From positions 293,099 to 357,098 of the forward strand of contig MNCI01005513.1 of assembly GCA_015680685.1 (NCBI GenBank): 64,000 nucleotides of DNA, in the 5' to 3' direction. Of this stretch, positions 11,280 to 22,453 are shown piece after piece. The stretch's first letter is position 1. Each line of letters starts with the position of its first letter. This stretch comes from Gnetum montanum (Eukaryota; Streptophyta; Gnetopsida; Gnetales; Gnetaceae). Below the pieces are notes generated by a model. It saw only the letters and a program-made list of their open reading frames with translations. It made no database searches and was not told the DNA's origin. The translations under genes and the position numbers were made by a program.

Positions 11280-12192
11280 TGATGAGTAGTGAGGTACCCC
11301 CTAACCCCAAGCATAAAAACCACAAGCATTCATGCATGATCTAGTCGAATTTTGTGGATGGGACTAGTTGTGGCGTCTAGATCATTATGTCTTAATCAAA
11401 ATTCATTGTCTTCTCACTTGGACTAGTGGTAGCTTTGTCATGTATGGTTTAGTCAAAAGTGAGGCATATGATTCTTGATGTTGTTTTGGCCTTATGCTAC
11501 TCCTAATGATAATGAAGAAATCAATTATTTAAACTAATTAATAATAGGAAGTAAACTCTAGACTAGCCTATGGGTGATGAGTGTTTGTTCTTAGCTTGTC
11601 GTACACATCATGAAACCATGTATCCACTACTAGGATTACCAAGTGCTATGCTACTAGGCGAACCAAAAAATAACGTAGTTGGGGTTACTAAGCAAATACA
11701 TGTTTATGCTTGAAGCTAGTCATACTCATTTCACCAATTCATTAATATACATGGAAACATAAATATTAACTAAGTACATGAAAAGTAAATTTCATGGAAA
11801 TTAAATCAAATCTAAGTCAAAGTATTGCAATAAATTAGAATCAATCTCGATCTCATTGGCATTCATGGAATGTGTCTAGGTACAATCCCACTAGAATAAG
11901 ACATTGTACAGCTAACTTAGATCCACACTGTGGGCACTCACTGATTGTTCTCTAAGACTACGGAATAAAACTACAAGAGTTTGGCTACTCTATTAACAAA
12001 AGAATGTCAATACATGGTTGGAGCATGCGTATTTATAAACTTTATCACGGAGTTGCGTTGATGGGGCCTCATAAACGTAGTAAATGCTATGTCAATGTGG
12101 CCCTGTTGATGAGGAACGTCATGTTGATAATGATCCATCGATGAGGCCATGTCAATTTGGGCCTATCGACATGACATTTTGATGCTTCATCA
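11280..12192 (-). repeat. Element B 3' LTR, complete
   Basis: 913 bp, TGATGA...TCATCA. In sense it starts with a cluster of TCGATG/TCAACATG-type repeats (about 12180 to 12060). A TATA box follows (TTTATAAATACG, about 12030). The polypurine tract GTTGTGGGGGTA lies just outside at 12193-12204. The second copy is at 36537-48544, split by C. Confidence 0.75.
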
Positions 12193-12745
12193 TACCCCCA
12201 CAACTGAATGAAAAGTCATCCTCAAGTTCCTTTACAAAATTGGGAAGGTATGGGATTATTAACTGACACTTTTCATAACAAAACTGAGTGTCGGATTACA
12301 AAATTTTATCCTAGTGGATGCTTACAAAATAATAGAGTGACCAAAAGTCTAGATAGACATTAAAGATTACAAAATTTTCAGAGCTCTTCAAAAAATCCAC
12401 TGAAGATGATTCTTCTTGCTGCTACTAATAGTGGTAGACTTCAACCTTGATTGTTATGTCCATCCTTCTTGGGTCATGTGGAACATTCTTGAAGGATGGA
12501 CTGAAATTTCTTCTCATTGTCCCATGGATCTAGCAAACATGCAAAGTTTGAGTTGCTATCTTGTATGTGCTATGATTTTTCCATGGGCATATCCTCTATT
12601 TACCTTGTCTTGGTGTTGTTTTCATGCCTAGAAAAATACCTTTTTCCTTAGGTGCTTCGTTTAGCATCACCTACAGTCACCAAAGGATCACCGTTAGTTT
12701 TCATAAATTTTTCCTTAATAATCAACCCATTTCAAATCCCTTAGT
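12193..12745 (-). mobile_element. Element B, surviving interior (3' end only)
   Basis: Matches the interior of X at 48919-49475: the PPT flank, then the TCCAxTGAAGATGAxTCTTCTTG and GTAGTGGTAGA blocks. It breaks off at 12745 against element T. The rest of B (gag, pol, primer site) is absent, so B was gutted by later insertions or deletions. Confidence 0.6.
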
Positions 12746-12797
12746 TTTCGTTTAAGTAGAAGGTGATGACAACGTACTATACCCTTACAATAAATTC

Positions 12798-12814
12798 TGG
12801 CGCTAGAAGGAGGG
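12798..12814 (+). promoter_or_regulatory. Probable primer binding site (element T)
   Basis: TGGCGCTAGAAGGAGGG a few bases after a TTACA that could be the LTR end. It begins with the TGG expected opposite a tRNA CCA end. I cannot name the tRNA. Confidence 0.5.
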
Positions 12815-12840
12815 CCTCCTTTTTGGTGCCCTTTCTGTGT

Positions 12841-13318
12841 TTTGCGGTAGTCTTGTAATCATTCTGCACCCTGATACGCATTAGCATAAACTTGACACCC
12901 ATTTATGGTTATTTATGCATTTTGTAGTGGAGATCGGTCACTTCGATGGTTCTTTCGGAACCCTGCAGGACACAAAGCCTCTGATCGCTTGTTGACTTGT
13001 TTATTTTATGATAGTCTTACACCCATTTTGTACCCTTTCATGCACTAGCATAAACGTGACAGCCTTTCATGGATGTTTACGCATCGTGCAATGCAGATCA
13101 GTCGCTTCAACGATTCTTCCAGAACCTTGCAAGACATAAAGCCTCCGATCACCAGTTGACTTGTTTGTTTTACGGTAGTCTTGCACACGTTCTATACCCT
13201 GTCACGCACTAGCGTAAACGTTACACCCCTTTCGCGGTTGGTTACACATCATGTGGTACAGATCGGTCACTTTGACGATTCTTCCGAGACCTTGCAGGAC
13301 ATAAAGCCTTAGATCGTC
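12841..13318 (+). repeat. Three tandem copies of a ~164 bp unit in the T leader
   Basis: Units start near 12841, 13005 and 13169 with TTTxxGGTAGTCTTG-like sequence. Each contains GCACTAGCxTAAACxT, then CAGATCxGTC and AAAGCCT. The copies are diverged but clearly aligned. They lie between primer site and gag in the untranslated leader. Confidence 0.75.
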
Positions 13319-13367
13319 ACTAAATTTTCTTGCTTTCATCGTTTACAATCCTTTTAGCTTCATAACA

Positions 13368-15911
13368 ATGGTTGCAGCAACTACCTCCATTACTACTGCT
13401 AACGTTGAGGTTCCTCTCACGGTCCAAGGGACCACAAGTGCCAAACGACTGCCCAACCCAGAGTTGGGGCCACGTCGGTCCCTTAGGATCCAAAACTGGG
13501 GACCCGAAGGCTTGGCTAAGCAACATGAACAATACAAAGAGTTTGAAGAGAAGCGTAGCTTCGAGTTCACCTACTGCAACGAGAAGGAATTTATTCCCAC
13601 TTCCAATGCTTTCATCCCTTTGACAGAAGCGCAACAATGGCTTTTAGATTAGCTGATACATCTATCTAAGCTTGGCGAGGCGCAAGACGTAGCATCTCAC
13701 CATGACAAGGTTTTCCAAGATGGATAGGAAGAACTGGATTCTGAATTCGACGGGGGATGTCAAGTCAACCCCATCATTGTCCCTCCTACCCAGTCCTTCT
13801 GGACCAATCCGATGACTACTACCGCTCCCTTCGGGATCATGGCCACGCCACTACAACCCACAATCCCACCTGTCATGGGTACTCGTACCATGCCCATGAT
13901 GTATCAAAGCGCCCACATCCCTATCTCAACTTCAGTCGCCATTCCTCCGCAGGTTATTCATCAATCCCTTTTTGCTTCACAGCACATCCCAATCACGGCT
14001 AACCTACTACATGTTCATACCGTACCTACTTCATAGTCGTACTCAACTTTTGTCTCCATTCCTACGTTTACATATGTCCCACCAACTATGGTGGGCTTAG
14101 GCCCGTCCACATGGTGGACCCCATTCACTTCTTCACCTGTTCCACAACCATCGCAGATGTCTCATTATGTTCGCCCTCAGACCTACAAAACCCTGTAAAC
14201 AATACAACCCAACACGGGGCTATGGTCCATCCTGCCGACAACACAAGCGGCCTACCAGGTAGCCCAACCCACAATTGCCGCTCCAATAGCACCACCTACG
14301 GTACCATTGATGGGTCATGCAATTACCCCTGTCACTCCACAAATGGAAACTGCCTCGACAATTCCCTAGCCATCCACATCGTCGTAGGGTTTGGATCAAG
14401 CATTTCAGCTTATCCAAACCCTTACTGAGGAAATAAAATGCCTTAAGCCTGTCGGGTCTGACACGGTACAAGTCATGGACTATTACCAGGACGACCCCAT
14501 CAGCCCTGCAATCCCCGCACTAATGTTGCCCCTAGGGATGTCCCTCCCACACTTGACAAAGTACAACAGATAGGGAGATCCCAATGCACATCTTGTTACC
14601 TTTAGGTTTGAATCCCTTCTGTTGCAATAATGGCTGCACACAATTATACATTTCTTTACCATGTCTCTAGTCAGAAAGGCCCTGGATTGGTACCACGTGT
14701 TGTCACGCTCATCTATTTCAACTTTAGAGGAGATTCTGACCCAGTTCATGACATGCTTCAAGTATAACTTGAAGGTGGAAACCACACTGGATCAGTTGAT
14801 AAGCGTGAAGTAGGATCCTCTGGAACCAGTCCAAAAGTTCATCCAGCGTTAGAGCGCAACCCTTAATGAAATCTGTGAGCCCATTGCAGAGGCCCACTTG
14901 TTGGCTATCTTTAAGGATGTAGTAAATGACTTCATCAAGTCTAAATTGTATTACATCGCCCCTCGCACTCTTAGTCAAGCCTTCACTCAGATTAAGAGCA
15001 TACAGGATGCAGCTAAGGCAAGCAAAGACTTGGCCTATATTGCCTACAAAAACACCTTCACAAAGAAGGAGAAGGGTAAGGCCCCAACAGCCACAGTGGT
15101 CACTGTGGTGACCAAGGCCAAGCCCAAACCTAGTAACAATGGTAACAAGAATAATAAGAAACCGACCGCACTTGCAGCTAACCCCGTGCCCAAGCAGGGC
15201 AACGCGCCGCAACCTCTCGTACCTACACCTGAGACATCTGCATAACCCAAACTAGACTATGAGCATAAAGATCGCTCAAAGTATCTCAAGCCTTCAGAAA
15301 TTCTGAAGCAGCTACTAGTAGAGGGGCACATGTAACACAAGCAGATGTCGAAAGAAGGAATTAGGAGACATCAGTGCTACTACGAGCTCCTTAGGAACCC
15401 CTCTTTGGCCTTGATTAATAAGCCCCCAGTTCCTAAGGGTTTGAAGCTAGATAGGTTTTGTGACTACCGCCAACAACATGGTCACAACACGGATTACTGT
15501 CTGGCATTGAAGGACGACATCTAAAGGATGATTGATAAGGGGAAATTGATGTTGGAAAAAAGCAACCCAGTACACCATAAGAATCAATCTCTACATGTCT
15601 ACACAGACCCCCTCAACGCCAACAACATCGGTTATGTTATCAATACCATTTGCGTTGACAGTGATCTTAGGCCACCCCAGCAGCCGTTCGTGGTCCGTGT
15701 GCCTCAGCATAGTGCACTAGCACCACCAGTGGCTGGTCGAAGCTCACAACAACCATTTGTTCTGAGAGTTCCTCCCTGTGTGCCTCGGCGTAGCGCACCA
15801 GCACCACCAGCGGCTGGTCAAAGCTCGCAACAGCCCGTTAACACCTTTAGCTTCGTTTATCATCAAGGGGCCGACTTCTTCAACAGCCCCCGTCTCGCGC
15901 AAGACAATTGA
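13368..15911 (+). pseudogene. gag: Gag polyprotein, element T (Tat type)
   Basis: Starts MVAATTSITTANVEVPL. A Pro/Thr-rich region (13.8-14.4 kb) follows, with several stops. The Gag domain is at 14.57-15.0 kb (GDPNAHLVTFRFES, SLVRKALDWYHVLSRSSIST, VQKFIQR). A basic Ala/Lys-rich stretch (15.05-15.24 kb) and the knuckle FCDYRQQHGHNTDYC with LALKDDI (15.45-15.52 kb) come next. Tat-group Gags have CxxHxxxGHxTxxCxxLK at this point. Here the residue in the second metal position is Arg. At least eight stops or shifts make it non-functional. Confidence 0.7.
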
Positions 15912-16231
15912 ACAACCTTCTCGTTCCAAAAAATAGAAAGTGCATCCTGTAGGTGAGACGTCAAGAGGAAGTACTGTCCCAGGTATTTCTAAGCCTACGT
16001 CTTCACCCCCTGTGTCTACGCCCTCATCACCAAAGAGGGGTGTTGCTATAACCACACAGTTCACGCTACCCCGCCAAAAAGTGTCTGAACCCAAATCCGA
16101 AACCGCCCCTCCTCGGGAAATTCATCTTCTGTGATGAATAGAAGAGGAAAAGGGCAATAAACAAGGGGTTGGCAGAACCTCCTGGATACCCACACTCAGG
16201 TCAAGCAAGCTCTTAAATAAAAAAAACTACA

Positions 16232-16876
16232 TTGAGCTTGTACGACCTAATCATGACGTCCGTCCCACATCGTGAGGCTCTGATCTGCATGTTGACAGTG
16301 ATTCCGGTCAACGAGGACATGCCAGCGGAGGAGGAAGTAATTCATTTGATCATGCTTCCCTCAGCACCTATAGAGCTAGAACTGTCTCAATTGACCTTCA
16401 GCTACAGCTCCATTAGGGAAGATCCCGAAAGGGGCCAGGTGACTACAGCATCCCTATTCATCACAATTCGGGTCAGCCAACACCAGATCCGAAGGGTACA
16501 CATTGATGATGGGACTGCCACGAATGTGATCTCCTTTCTTATTGTGGACAAGTTGGGCTTGGTCGACCAGATCAGACCCACAACGACGTCATGCCTGAGA
16601 TCATTCAATGGGGCACGGGTCGTGGTGAAGGGCACTATCCACATAGACTTCGTGGCAAGGGATCAGTTCCCCATGAACATAACGTTCATCGTGGTCGAGG
16701 AGATGCCTGGGTTTAACCTGATCCTGGGGAGATCATGGTTAGCACAACTTAGGGCTGTCTTTTCGCCCATTCATCAGGAAATCCACCTACCATATGCAGG
16801 CAAGGAGGTGGTGATCCATGGTGACGAGGTAGTGGCACAAGCTATCAATAACATAGACATGGAGCAAGGCTCATAG
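16232..16876 (+). pseudogene. Retropepsin-like aspartic protease, element T
   Basis: An open frame of 214 codons. The active-site block is VHIDDGTATNVISFLIVDKLG (about residues 90-110). The second conserved block of retroviral-type proteases is GFNLILGRSWL (about residues 160-170). Tat and Ogre proteases have DGGS/DGGA-like active sites rather than DTGA. The Thr after Gly here is conservative. The protein would cut Gag and Pol in the particle. It is the least damaged gene in T, though it lacks a frame link to gag. Confidence 0.7.
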
Positions 16877-17233
16877 GTCGTAAGCTCTGAGAATGAAGTG
16901 CCTACTCACACACACACTAACCATCCAGCAGGGGAATTGGCTCAGCAAGCTGGTTTCCAAAACAAAAGTGCGTGGGCTGAGTTGCCCTTCCAAGCGGGGG
17001 ACAATGATGTAAACGAAGGCCCTAGTAAATTGCCTTGGCCTCACGTTTCGCTCAATCCATGATGGGTTAAGAAGCAGCTATGCATAGCGTAGCAACCCCG
17101 CTGCTTCCTGCCTAGTCGCCATCCTTTGTACATTTGCCATCTTTCATTGTTTTGCATCCATCTGTCTACGTAAGTTATTAGTTAGCCGTTCTCTAAATTG
17201 TTAACCAATCATCTCTTCGGCATGCCTCTCCAT
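16877..17233. other. Spacer after the T protease
   Basis: No recognisable gene. Low-complexity GCATAGCGTAGCAACC sequence appears near 17082; related CTACGCTATGC motifs recur elsewhere in T. Confidence 0.4.
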
Positions 17234-17493
17234 GGCCCGAAATGGCCTAAAACTAGCAGTGGCCCGAAATAGCCTAAAACTAGCAGTGGCCAAAAATGGC
17301 CTAAAACTAGTAGTGGCCCAAAATGGCCTGAAACTATGTTCCCCCATGGCTCGAAATGGCCTAAAAACTATGCTACGCTATGGCCCAAAATGGCCTAAAA
17401 CTAGCAATGACCCAAAATGACCTAAAACTATGTTACGCTATGGCCCGAAACGGCCTAAAACTAGCAGGGGCCTGAAATGGCCTGAAACTAGCA
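17234..17493 (+). repeat. Minisatellite, ~24-27 bp unit (left of the antisense module)
   Basis: About nine imperfect copies of GGCCCGAAATGGCCTAAAAC followed by TAGCAGT. The unit carries an imperfect palindrome (GGCC...GGCC). A related array lies at 22454-22700 on the other side of the antisense module. Confidence 0.8.
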
Positions 17494-17663
17494 CATAAAA
17501 GCATGAAAATTTTACATAAAACTTAGCATGTAGCCAACGCATAAGTTAGCGTAGAATTGATTTCTTTTCCGAAATTCTCCGCTTTATTCAAAACTTTTGG
17601 CTTTTAGACAATGTTTGCAAAAAGTTTACAAAAATTTAAAATTTCGAAAAAAATCCCATGCTG

Positions 17664-18714
17664 TCATGGGTTGTCTCTGCTCGCATCATCTTCATCATTT
17701 ACTTCTGCATCGCCCCCTTCTGCATTGCCTTCCCCTACGTGGTCCTCTGCTGCCCCTTCATTCCTGCCCTCTGCGGACCTTACGCCCTCATCTGGAACTT
17801 GGATCGTAAAAATGAAGTAATCAGCTACGGCAACAGATGCAAGCTGCAACAGAGTATGAGCTTTAACACAGTAGAAAACAATTGACCCGAGATGGGCCTA
17901 TGTCTGTCTCAAAGGGTATCCAATCTAAATCGTGTTCGAGGCAGTGCCAGACCTGCTCTGCTGTGATATCCACCCAACGCCTATTGCTTTGTTCAACGTC
18001 TACAGCAGCTTTCTCATTTTTGGTGATCATCCATCTCGGTGGTCCCGGAGAAAAGGAGGTAGTTGCAATCTCTCCTGTGAGAAGGTCCACTTCCCATTCA
18101 GGAGATTTCGTAACCTTTACTTGCTTTTTGAACTTGTCATAGGTCTAAGAAATGCCAATAGCATTTATGAATTCCTTATAGGTAAACACCTCTATAGCGG
18201 CGTCCCTGTACAGTTTACGATAGGTATCATGTTTTAGTTTATACATATGTTTATGGTTTTATAGGGATTGCCCCCATTCATAATCCCTAGCGCTGAAATC
18301 TTTCCAATCCTGACATTTCTGGGCCTATAAGTCCATTTGCATCCACTGTTCTGTTATTTTGCGGGTGGCTTCATTGTTTTGACGCATAATTATCCAAAAT
18401 TTGGCATAATCTATCAAAGCCGTGCGCTAATCCTCGTTATTAGTATCATGGGCTATGAGGAATTTGATCCTTGATTTGAGGTCTTCCACCTCGGCGCTCA
18501 GGTCGGTCTTCTCTTACTCAACTTTTTGGATTCGTTTGCACAGGTCTTCGTTGATGCACTTATACTCCCATAAGGAGTGGGCTAAGTGTAAAGCACATTT
18601 GCTGACCTCGTCGTATGCACGATGAGATACCTTGGTCACTTCAGGAGGGAATGTAGGCATGACACTGACTTTCAAAGGTCGTGTCAGGTCCCATTTGAGT
18701 CGAGAGGCTGCCAC
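17664..18714 (-). pseudogene. Antisense gene, C-terminal helical part
   Basis: Includes MAASRLKWDLTRPLKVSVMP and a likely coiled-coil (CINEDLCKRIQKVE...EVEDLKSRIKFLIAHD). After breaks come RWVDITAEQVWHCLEHDLDW and an end near 17.7 kb in an Asp/Glu/Ala-rich stretch. I know no domain for it. Its place after the transposon-protein-like exon suggests the C-terminal region of the same product. Confidence 0.4.
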
Positions 18715-18980
18715 AACATAAAGATTATATTAGTCGCATTAGCGTAGCAAGGTTAACAAATTCGAGAACTCTAACGTAGCAACATCAGAGCACCTAGCAC
18801 TACTACTTACCCACTTCAGGGTCAACTTGCTGAAGATGCCCGATCATGTTGTCGACGATCCCTTGCATGAACGTAAGCTTATTAGGGCTCCCATGGTTCC
18901 ACATGAATCAGAGGAGGTCCTGTAATATGAACAGTGGTGTTTGTCACATAATTAAGTGTGTTAGCAATGACCAAAATGGA

Positions 18981-19392
18981 CTATGACAAAGCGGATATGT
19001 CATTAAATTCACTTGTGTCTAATTGCAGTGCTCCTCCCTCCTGATTCAGAGTGATGGTAGCATCCTTGATAGAAGTCCCTTTTGGGTCGATGTAGGCCTT
19101 TCCTTTATTTGCTGGAGCCTTTCCTTTTGAGGCACCAACATCCTCTTTATTCATGGGAGACTCCTCTTCATCTCCAAAAATTTCCTCCTCGTTAATAGGA
19201 GGATTTTGCCTAATAACAAGAGCCACTACTTTAGTGGCAAGAGCTCATTCCCTCTTGATCAGGGCCCTTTTTTCCAAGACTGGGGCCTCCATGTCTTTAT
19301 TCATCGCCCCTGTCTTAGGGGCTAACACCTCTTCGTTGCCTTCTTCTTCTTCCTCTTCTTCCTTTGGCAGCCAAGAAACATGTTCGCATTAG
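18981..19392 (-). pseudogene. Antisense gene, acidic/Lys-rich linker exon
   Basis: A run of about eight Glu (from a GAA/GAG tract) is followed by INEEEIFGDEEESPMNKED and ASKGKAPANKGKAYIDPKG. It is low-complexity and probably disordered. No homology can be claimed from composition alone. Confidence 0.35.
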
Positions 19393-19836
19393 CTCAAAAC
19401 ATGTTAGCTTAAAGTAGATGCTATGCTACGCTACGCTGTCTAGCATAGCACAACATAGTAGGCATTAACAAAGTAGGCGAAGAAATAGACACGAACAAAA
19501 GCGTTTACCAATGAGGGGTTGCGTCCTCTACAATTTAAGCCGCAATCTTCACCCCTCTTCCTTCGTGCAAAGGGTTTCCTTAATCAAAGCAAGCGTCTTT
19601 GGCTGCAACTTACTGGCCATAGTCTCGGCTATGAGATGTTTCCCCCGCGACACGCTATTGGCTATAGTAGGGGGAGTCTCTCCTATGCTGTCTTGGCCAT
19701 GAAATTTGCGGGCCACTCAATCCTTAGTCGTCACAAAGAACAACTCCCCAATTACTTCTGGGGGATCTTGGGCTCAGGTGGTTTGGAGGATCTGGCGGAT
19801 CCATGATTTGGAAATCTGGTTACGATTTCACATGAT

Positions 19837-20554
19837 CTAGGCTCCATTCTTGTGGACTACCAAAAACTCTGTGAAACGCCACAAGTAGGCTATGTAAAAG
19901 GCATAATGTATATTGGAATGGAACTTCGGCTTCTTATGGAGTCCCAAGATTTTGGTCTGCAAGCGTTTACACAGAAACTTGGCCCAGTTGTAGTGAGCTC
20001 CCTCCTCCATAACTTCATGCATTACCCAGGCTTGCTCAATCCCCATGACCTTCCCTTGGGAAGACAGGATAAACCTCCTTGGCGGGTCTCTACTTAAGCT
20101 TCTCTATGGGGAGCCCCTTCCGCTCCTTGGTGATCCCTAACCACTCCTGAACGTCCTTCTTCTGAAGGTTCAGCTCCCTCTTAGTCTTTGAACCTATGAG
20201 GATGCCATCGGTAGGGACATTGAAGAGGTCTGCGAATAGCTGGTCATTAATTTCAATGATCACCCATATGCCCTGTATGCGCGTGGGGAAGCGGTTCACC
20301 TCGTCGAAAAAGGAGTCAACTAGGGAGAGCATCTTGGTGGCAGGAACGCTTGGATTCGAGCCTAGGAATAGATCCATAAGCCCAGCGTTTTGGATATTCT
20401 GGACCAAGGAGTTCGAAGCCGCATAACATATCCAACATTGGCTCCCATCTACTTCTCCGTACTTGAAGTAGATGTTTGCCTCCTGGTTCTTAACGATTAC
20501 CACCATCACCTCCTGGGACTTTTCCACCCCTATAGTAGTTTTCACAAGAAACAT
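19837..20554 (-). pseudogene. Antisense gene, plant transposon-protein-like exon
   Basis: Begins at an acceptor (TATGCTAG|ATG) with MFLVKTTIGVEKSQEV. It continues through FFDEVNRFPTRIQGIWVIIE, LFNVPTDGI and KKDVQEWLGI, then AWVMHEVMEEGAHYNWAKFL and HYAFYIAYLWRFTEF. The order (a short IPT/VPTDG-like hinge, a helical stretch, then a hydrophobic YPFLI-like stretch) resembles the putative plant transposon protein domain found in Athila/Tat accessory frames. One stop follows LPIEKLK and one follows FPREGHGD. The family assignment is from memory of its pattern and needs a profile search. Confidence 0.4.
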
Positions 20555-20626
20555 CTAGCATAAAAACATAAAAAACATAAAAGATTGCAAAGGCACTTAA
20601 GTATGCAACACCCACTGTTTACCTTA
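20555..20626 (-). other. Probable intron in the antisense gene
   Basis: Donor CCTG|GTAAGG after LSYKPG and acceptor TTTTTATGCTAG before MFLVK, about 72 nt and T-rich. Flanking frames are open on both sides. The length is near the lower limit for plant introns. Confidence 0.45.
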
Positions 20627-20984
20627 CCAGGTTTGTACGACAACGGGAATGACAGAAGACTAACTAGAACTTGTTGAACAGTGATCGGTTTGAAGGGTGC
20701 CCATCCCTCATCCAACCAACCAAACTCCTTGCATCTGCCATAGGGAATGGGGTATAGGTCTAGGTAGGTATGGTATTCACCCCTGCATTGACGAATCACA
20801 CATGCACACAGGTTCTCAGTAGAAGAGAACTCCTGCAGGGCTATCCGTGCTGTGGTCAGCACACCCGATTTGTCGTGAAGCCCTTCCTTGTTAATGTAGA
20901 ACCTAGTAATAAAAACATACTGTTAGCGTTTAGCTAATATAGCAAATGTCGCACAATACAGTGGAACAGGGTTGCAAAACTCAC

Positions 20985-21440
20985 CTGCCAGCATAGTAGA
21001 CGATTCTTGGTGGGTTTTGGAAGCACGTTCCCATATAACGTGCAAAGAACAATGTGTTGTAAGGATGGTAGTAGCTGTACTCAGGCATATCCCAGATCCA
21101 GGCCAAATGCCTCAACTCTTTGGGACGTTGACTAGATCCTTCTCCCTGCTTGCTACTAATTGCCCATCTGTCAAAAACCTCAGGATACCCCAGCTTGCCC
21201 CAAGCAATAGAGTTTCTGTTATGATGGCCACCTCTTCCTCCTCTAGGTATGACCAAACAATCACACTGAAGTGTTGGAGGAGGAATTGTAGGAACTCCTA
21301 TGCTTCTTTCTTGAACCAAACCCTCCGCTCCCCCACACATGTATGGGGAGGAGGAACATTAGCCACTGGTTTGTTTAGGCAGCACAGACCCCTGCAATTT
21401 CTAAGATAATCAGAATTGGTCTTAGTGCCATCTTGCACAA
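20985..21440 (-). pseudogene. Antisense gene, FCP1-like (HAD) phosphatase-resembling block
   Basis: One frame reads RVWFKKEA*EFLQFLLQHFS then VIVWS. This resembles RPGxxEFLxxxxxxFxxxVWS of FCP1/NIF-type HAD phosphatases. After a frameshift about 30 residues on, KELRHLAWIWD, YNTLFF and QNPPRIVYYAG follow at the spacing where those enzymes have the KxL and NTLLIDD...NPPxxxxxP blocks. The catalytic DxDGT is not clearly present (only DGT after a stop) and the second Asp-Asp pair is not conserved, so even the ancestral frame may have been inactive. The block ends at a CAG|GTGAGT donor. The similarity is moderate and could be coincidental. Confidence 0.35.
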
Positions 21441-22090
21441 CACAACTAGCAATTGTTAGCATCAAGTCAAAGTGTAATGCACACAGCGTAGCAACACCTA
21501 GCATTTTAGCATATAGCATAGCATAACGCTCTTCTCGCACATAGCGTAGCAAGAACATGAAAGTGATAACGTAGCGAAAATAGCCTAGTGTAGCAACAGA
21601 GCGATTAACCCTAACAAAGCGATTAACAATATGCCCTAACAAAACACATGTCTCACTACCACATCACGCATGGCCAAACCCTCTTGAGGGTCCTACACTA
21701 TGCCATTCAAAGGTCAAGTAACTTAAATTGTCCAAACCCCTGTGGTTATGAAAACCGCAGCAATGGCAATTTAGGTGACCTTGCATGTGACGTTAGCATA
21801 GCATTTGTGCATCCGCCGTGGCTGAAATGGTAATAGCGACGGTGTAAAGGCCAAAATAACAACAACGCGATGACAGAAAACATGGATAACTGAAACTGAA
21901 TCACAAAATGAAAGTAGAAAACAAAAACAATAATAGAAGCACAAAAAAATAGAGGAGGCATAGCAACCTACCAGGTCAATGGTGTGTCCTCCCACACCGC
22001 AACGCATGCTTGTGTCACATGCCCTAGGGTTTCCTTTATCTCCTTGAACTTTGTGAGCGCCTAGTCAGTGCGTTCTTTCTTTGGAGCCAT

Positions 22091-22453
22091 TTTCTTGCTT
22101 GAAGAATTTTCCCTGTTGCTGTGTAAAAATCGCCTTGCTCTCTGTTAGCATAATTGCTTTGCGCTCTGAAATCACCTTGTGCTCCAAATGTGGGCTCTGT
22201 GCTCTTACAGTGAGAATGACGAGCTTACCAAGGTTTAATCCCTATTTATGGTTGTAATGGTAAAAAAAGGGGAAACTTGCCATTCTCTCTCTCTGTTTAA
22301 TGCGGGGTTTGCCATGAAGCATAGCATGCCCTCTACGACATCATAGCACTGTTGGCAATTAAAAATGGGCAGGTCTGGGTGAAAGATCTTGGCATGCTTC
22401 AAGCTAACCGTTTGCTTTCCCAAGAAACAAAAAAATATATTTTTTCAGTTACT
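22091..22453. other. Upstream flank of the antisense gene
   Basis: No coding frame. It contains repeated GCTCTGxxATCxCCTTGxGCTC-type short repeats (22.13-22.2 kb). It would hold the promoter of the minus-strand gene, but no convincing TATA box was picked out. Confidence 0.3.

Larger units (their letters stand above)
17664..22090 (-). pseudogene. Antisense multi-exon gene inside element T
   Basis: A chain of minus-strand coding blocks lies between the T protease and RT. In order: MAPKKERTD start exon (22090 to ~21975); a block resembling FCP1-type phosphatases (21440-20985); an exon FYINKEGLHDKSG...LSYKPG (~20890-20627); an exon resembling the putative plant transposon protein domain (20554-19837); an acidic/Lys-rich linker (19392-18981); and a helical tail (18714-17664). 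Plausible splice donors (CTG|GTAGGT, CAG|GTGAGT, CCTG|GTAAGG) and acceptors (TTACTAG|G, TATGCTAG|A) separate them. Scattered stops and one frameshift show it is decaying. Tat elements are known to carry extra, sometimes antisense, frames, but usually not between protease and RT. Product and function are unknown. Confidence 0.5.

Noticed and set aside
14724-15250. Long minus-strand frames opposite gag of T (162 and 68 codons)
   Set aside because: They are shadows of the Gag coding strand; no motif and no start signal.
17232-17420. 62-codon frame MARNGLKLAVARNSLKLA...
   Set aside because: It is only the translation of the minisatellite; the repeated protein motif reflects repeated DNA.
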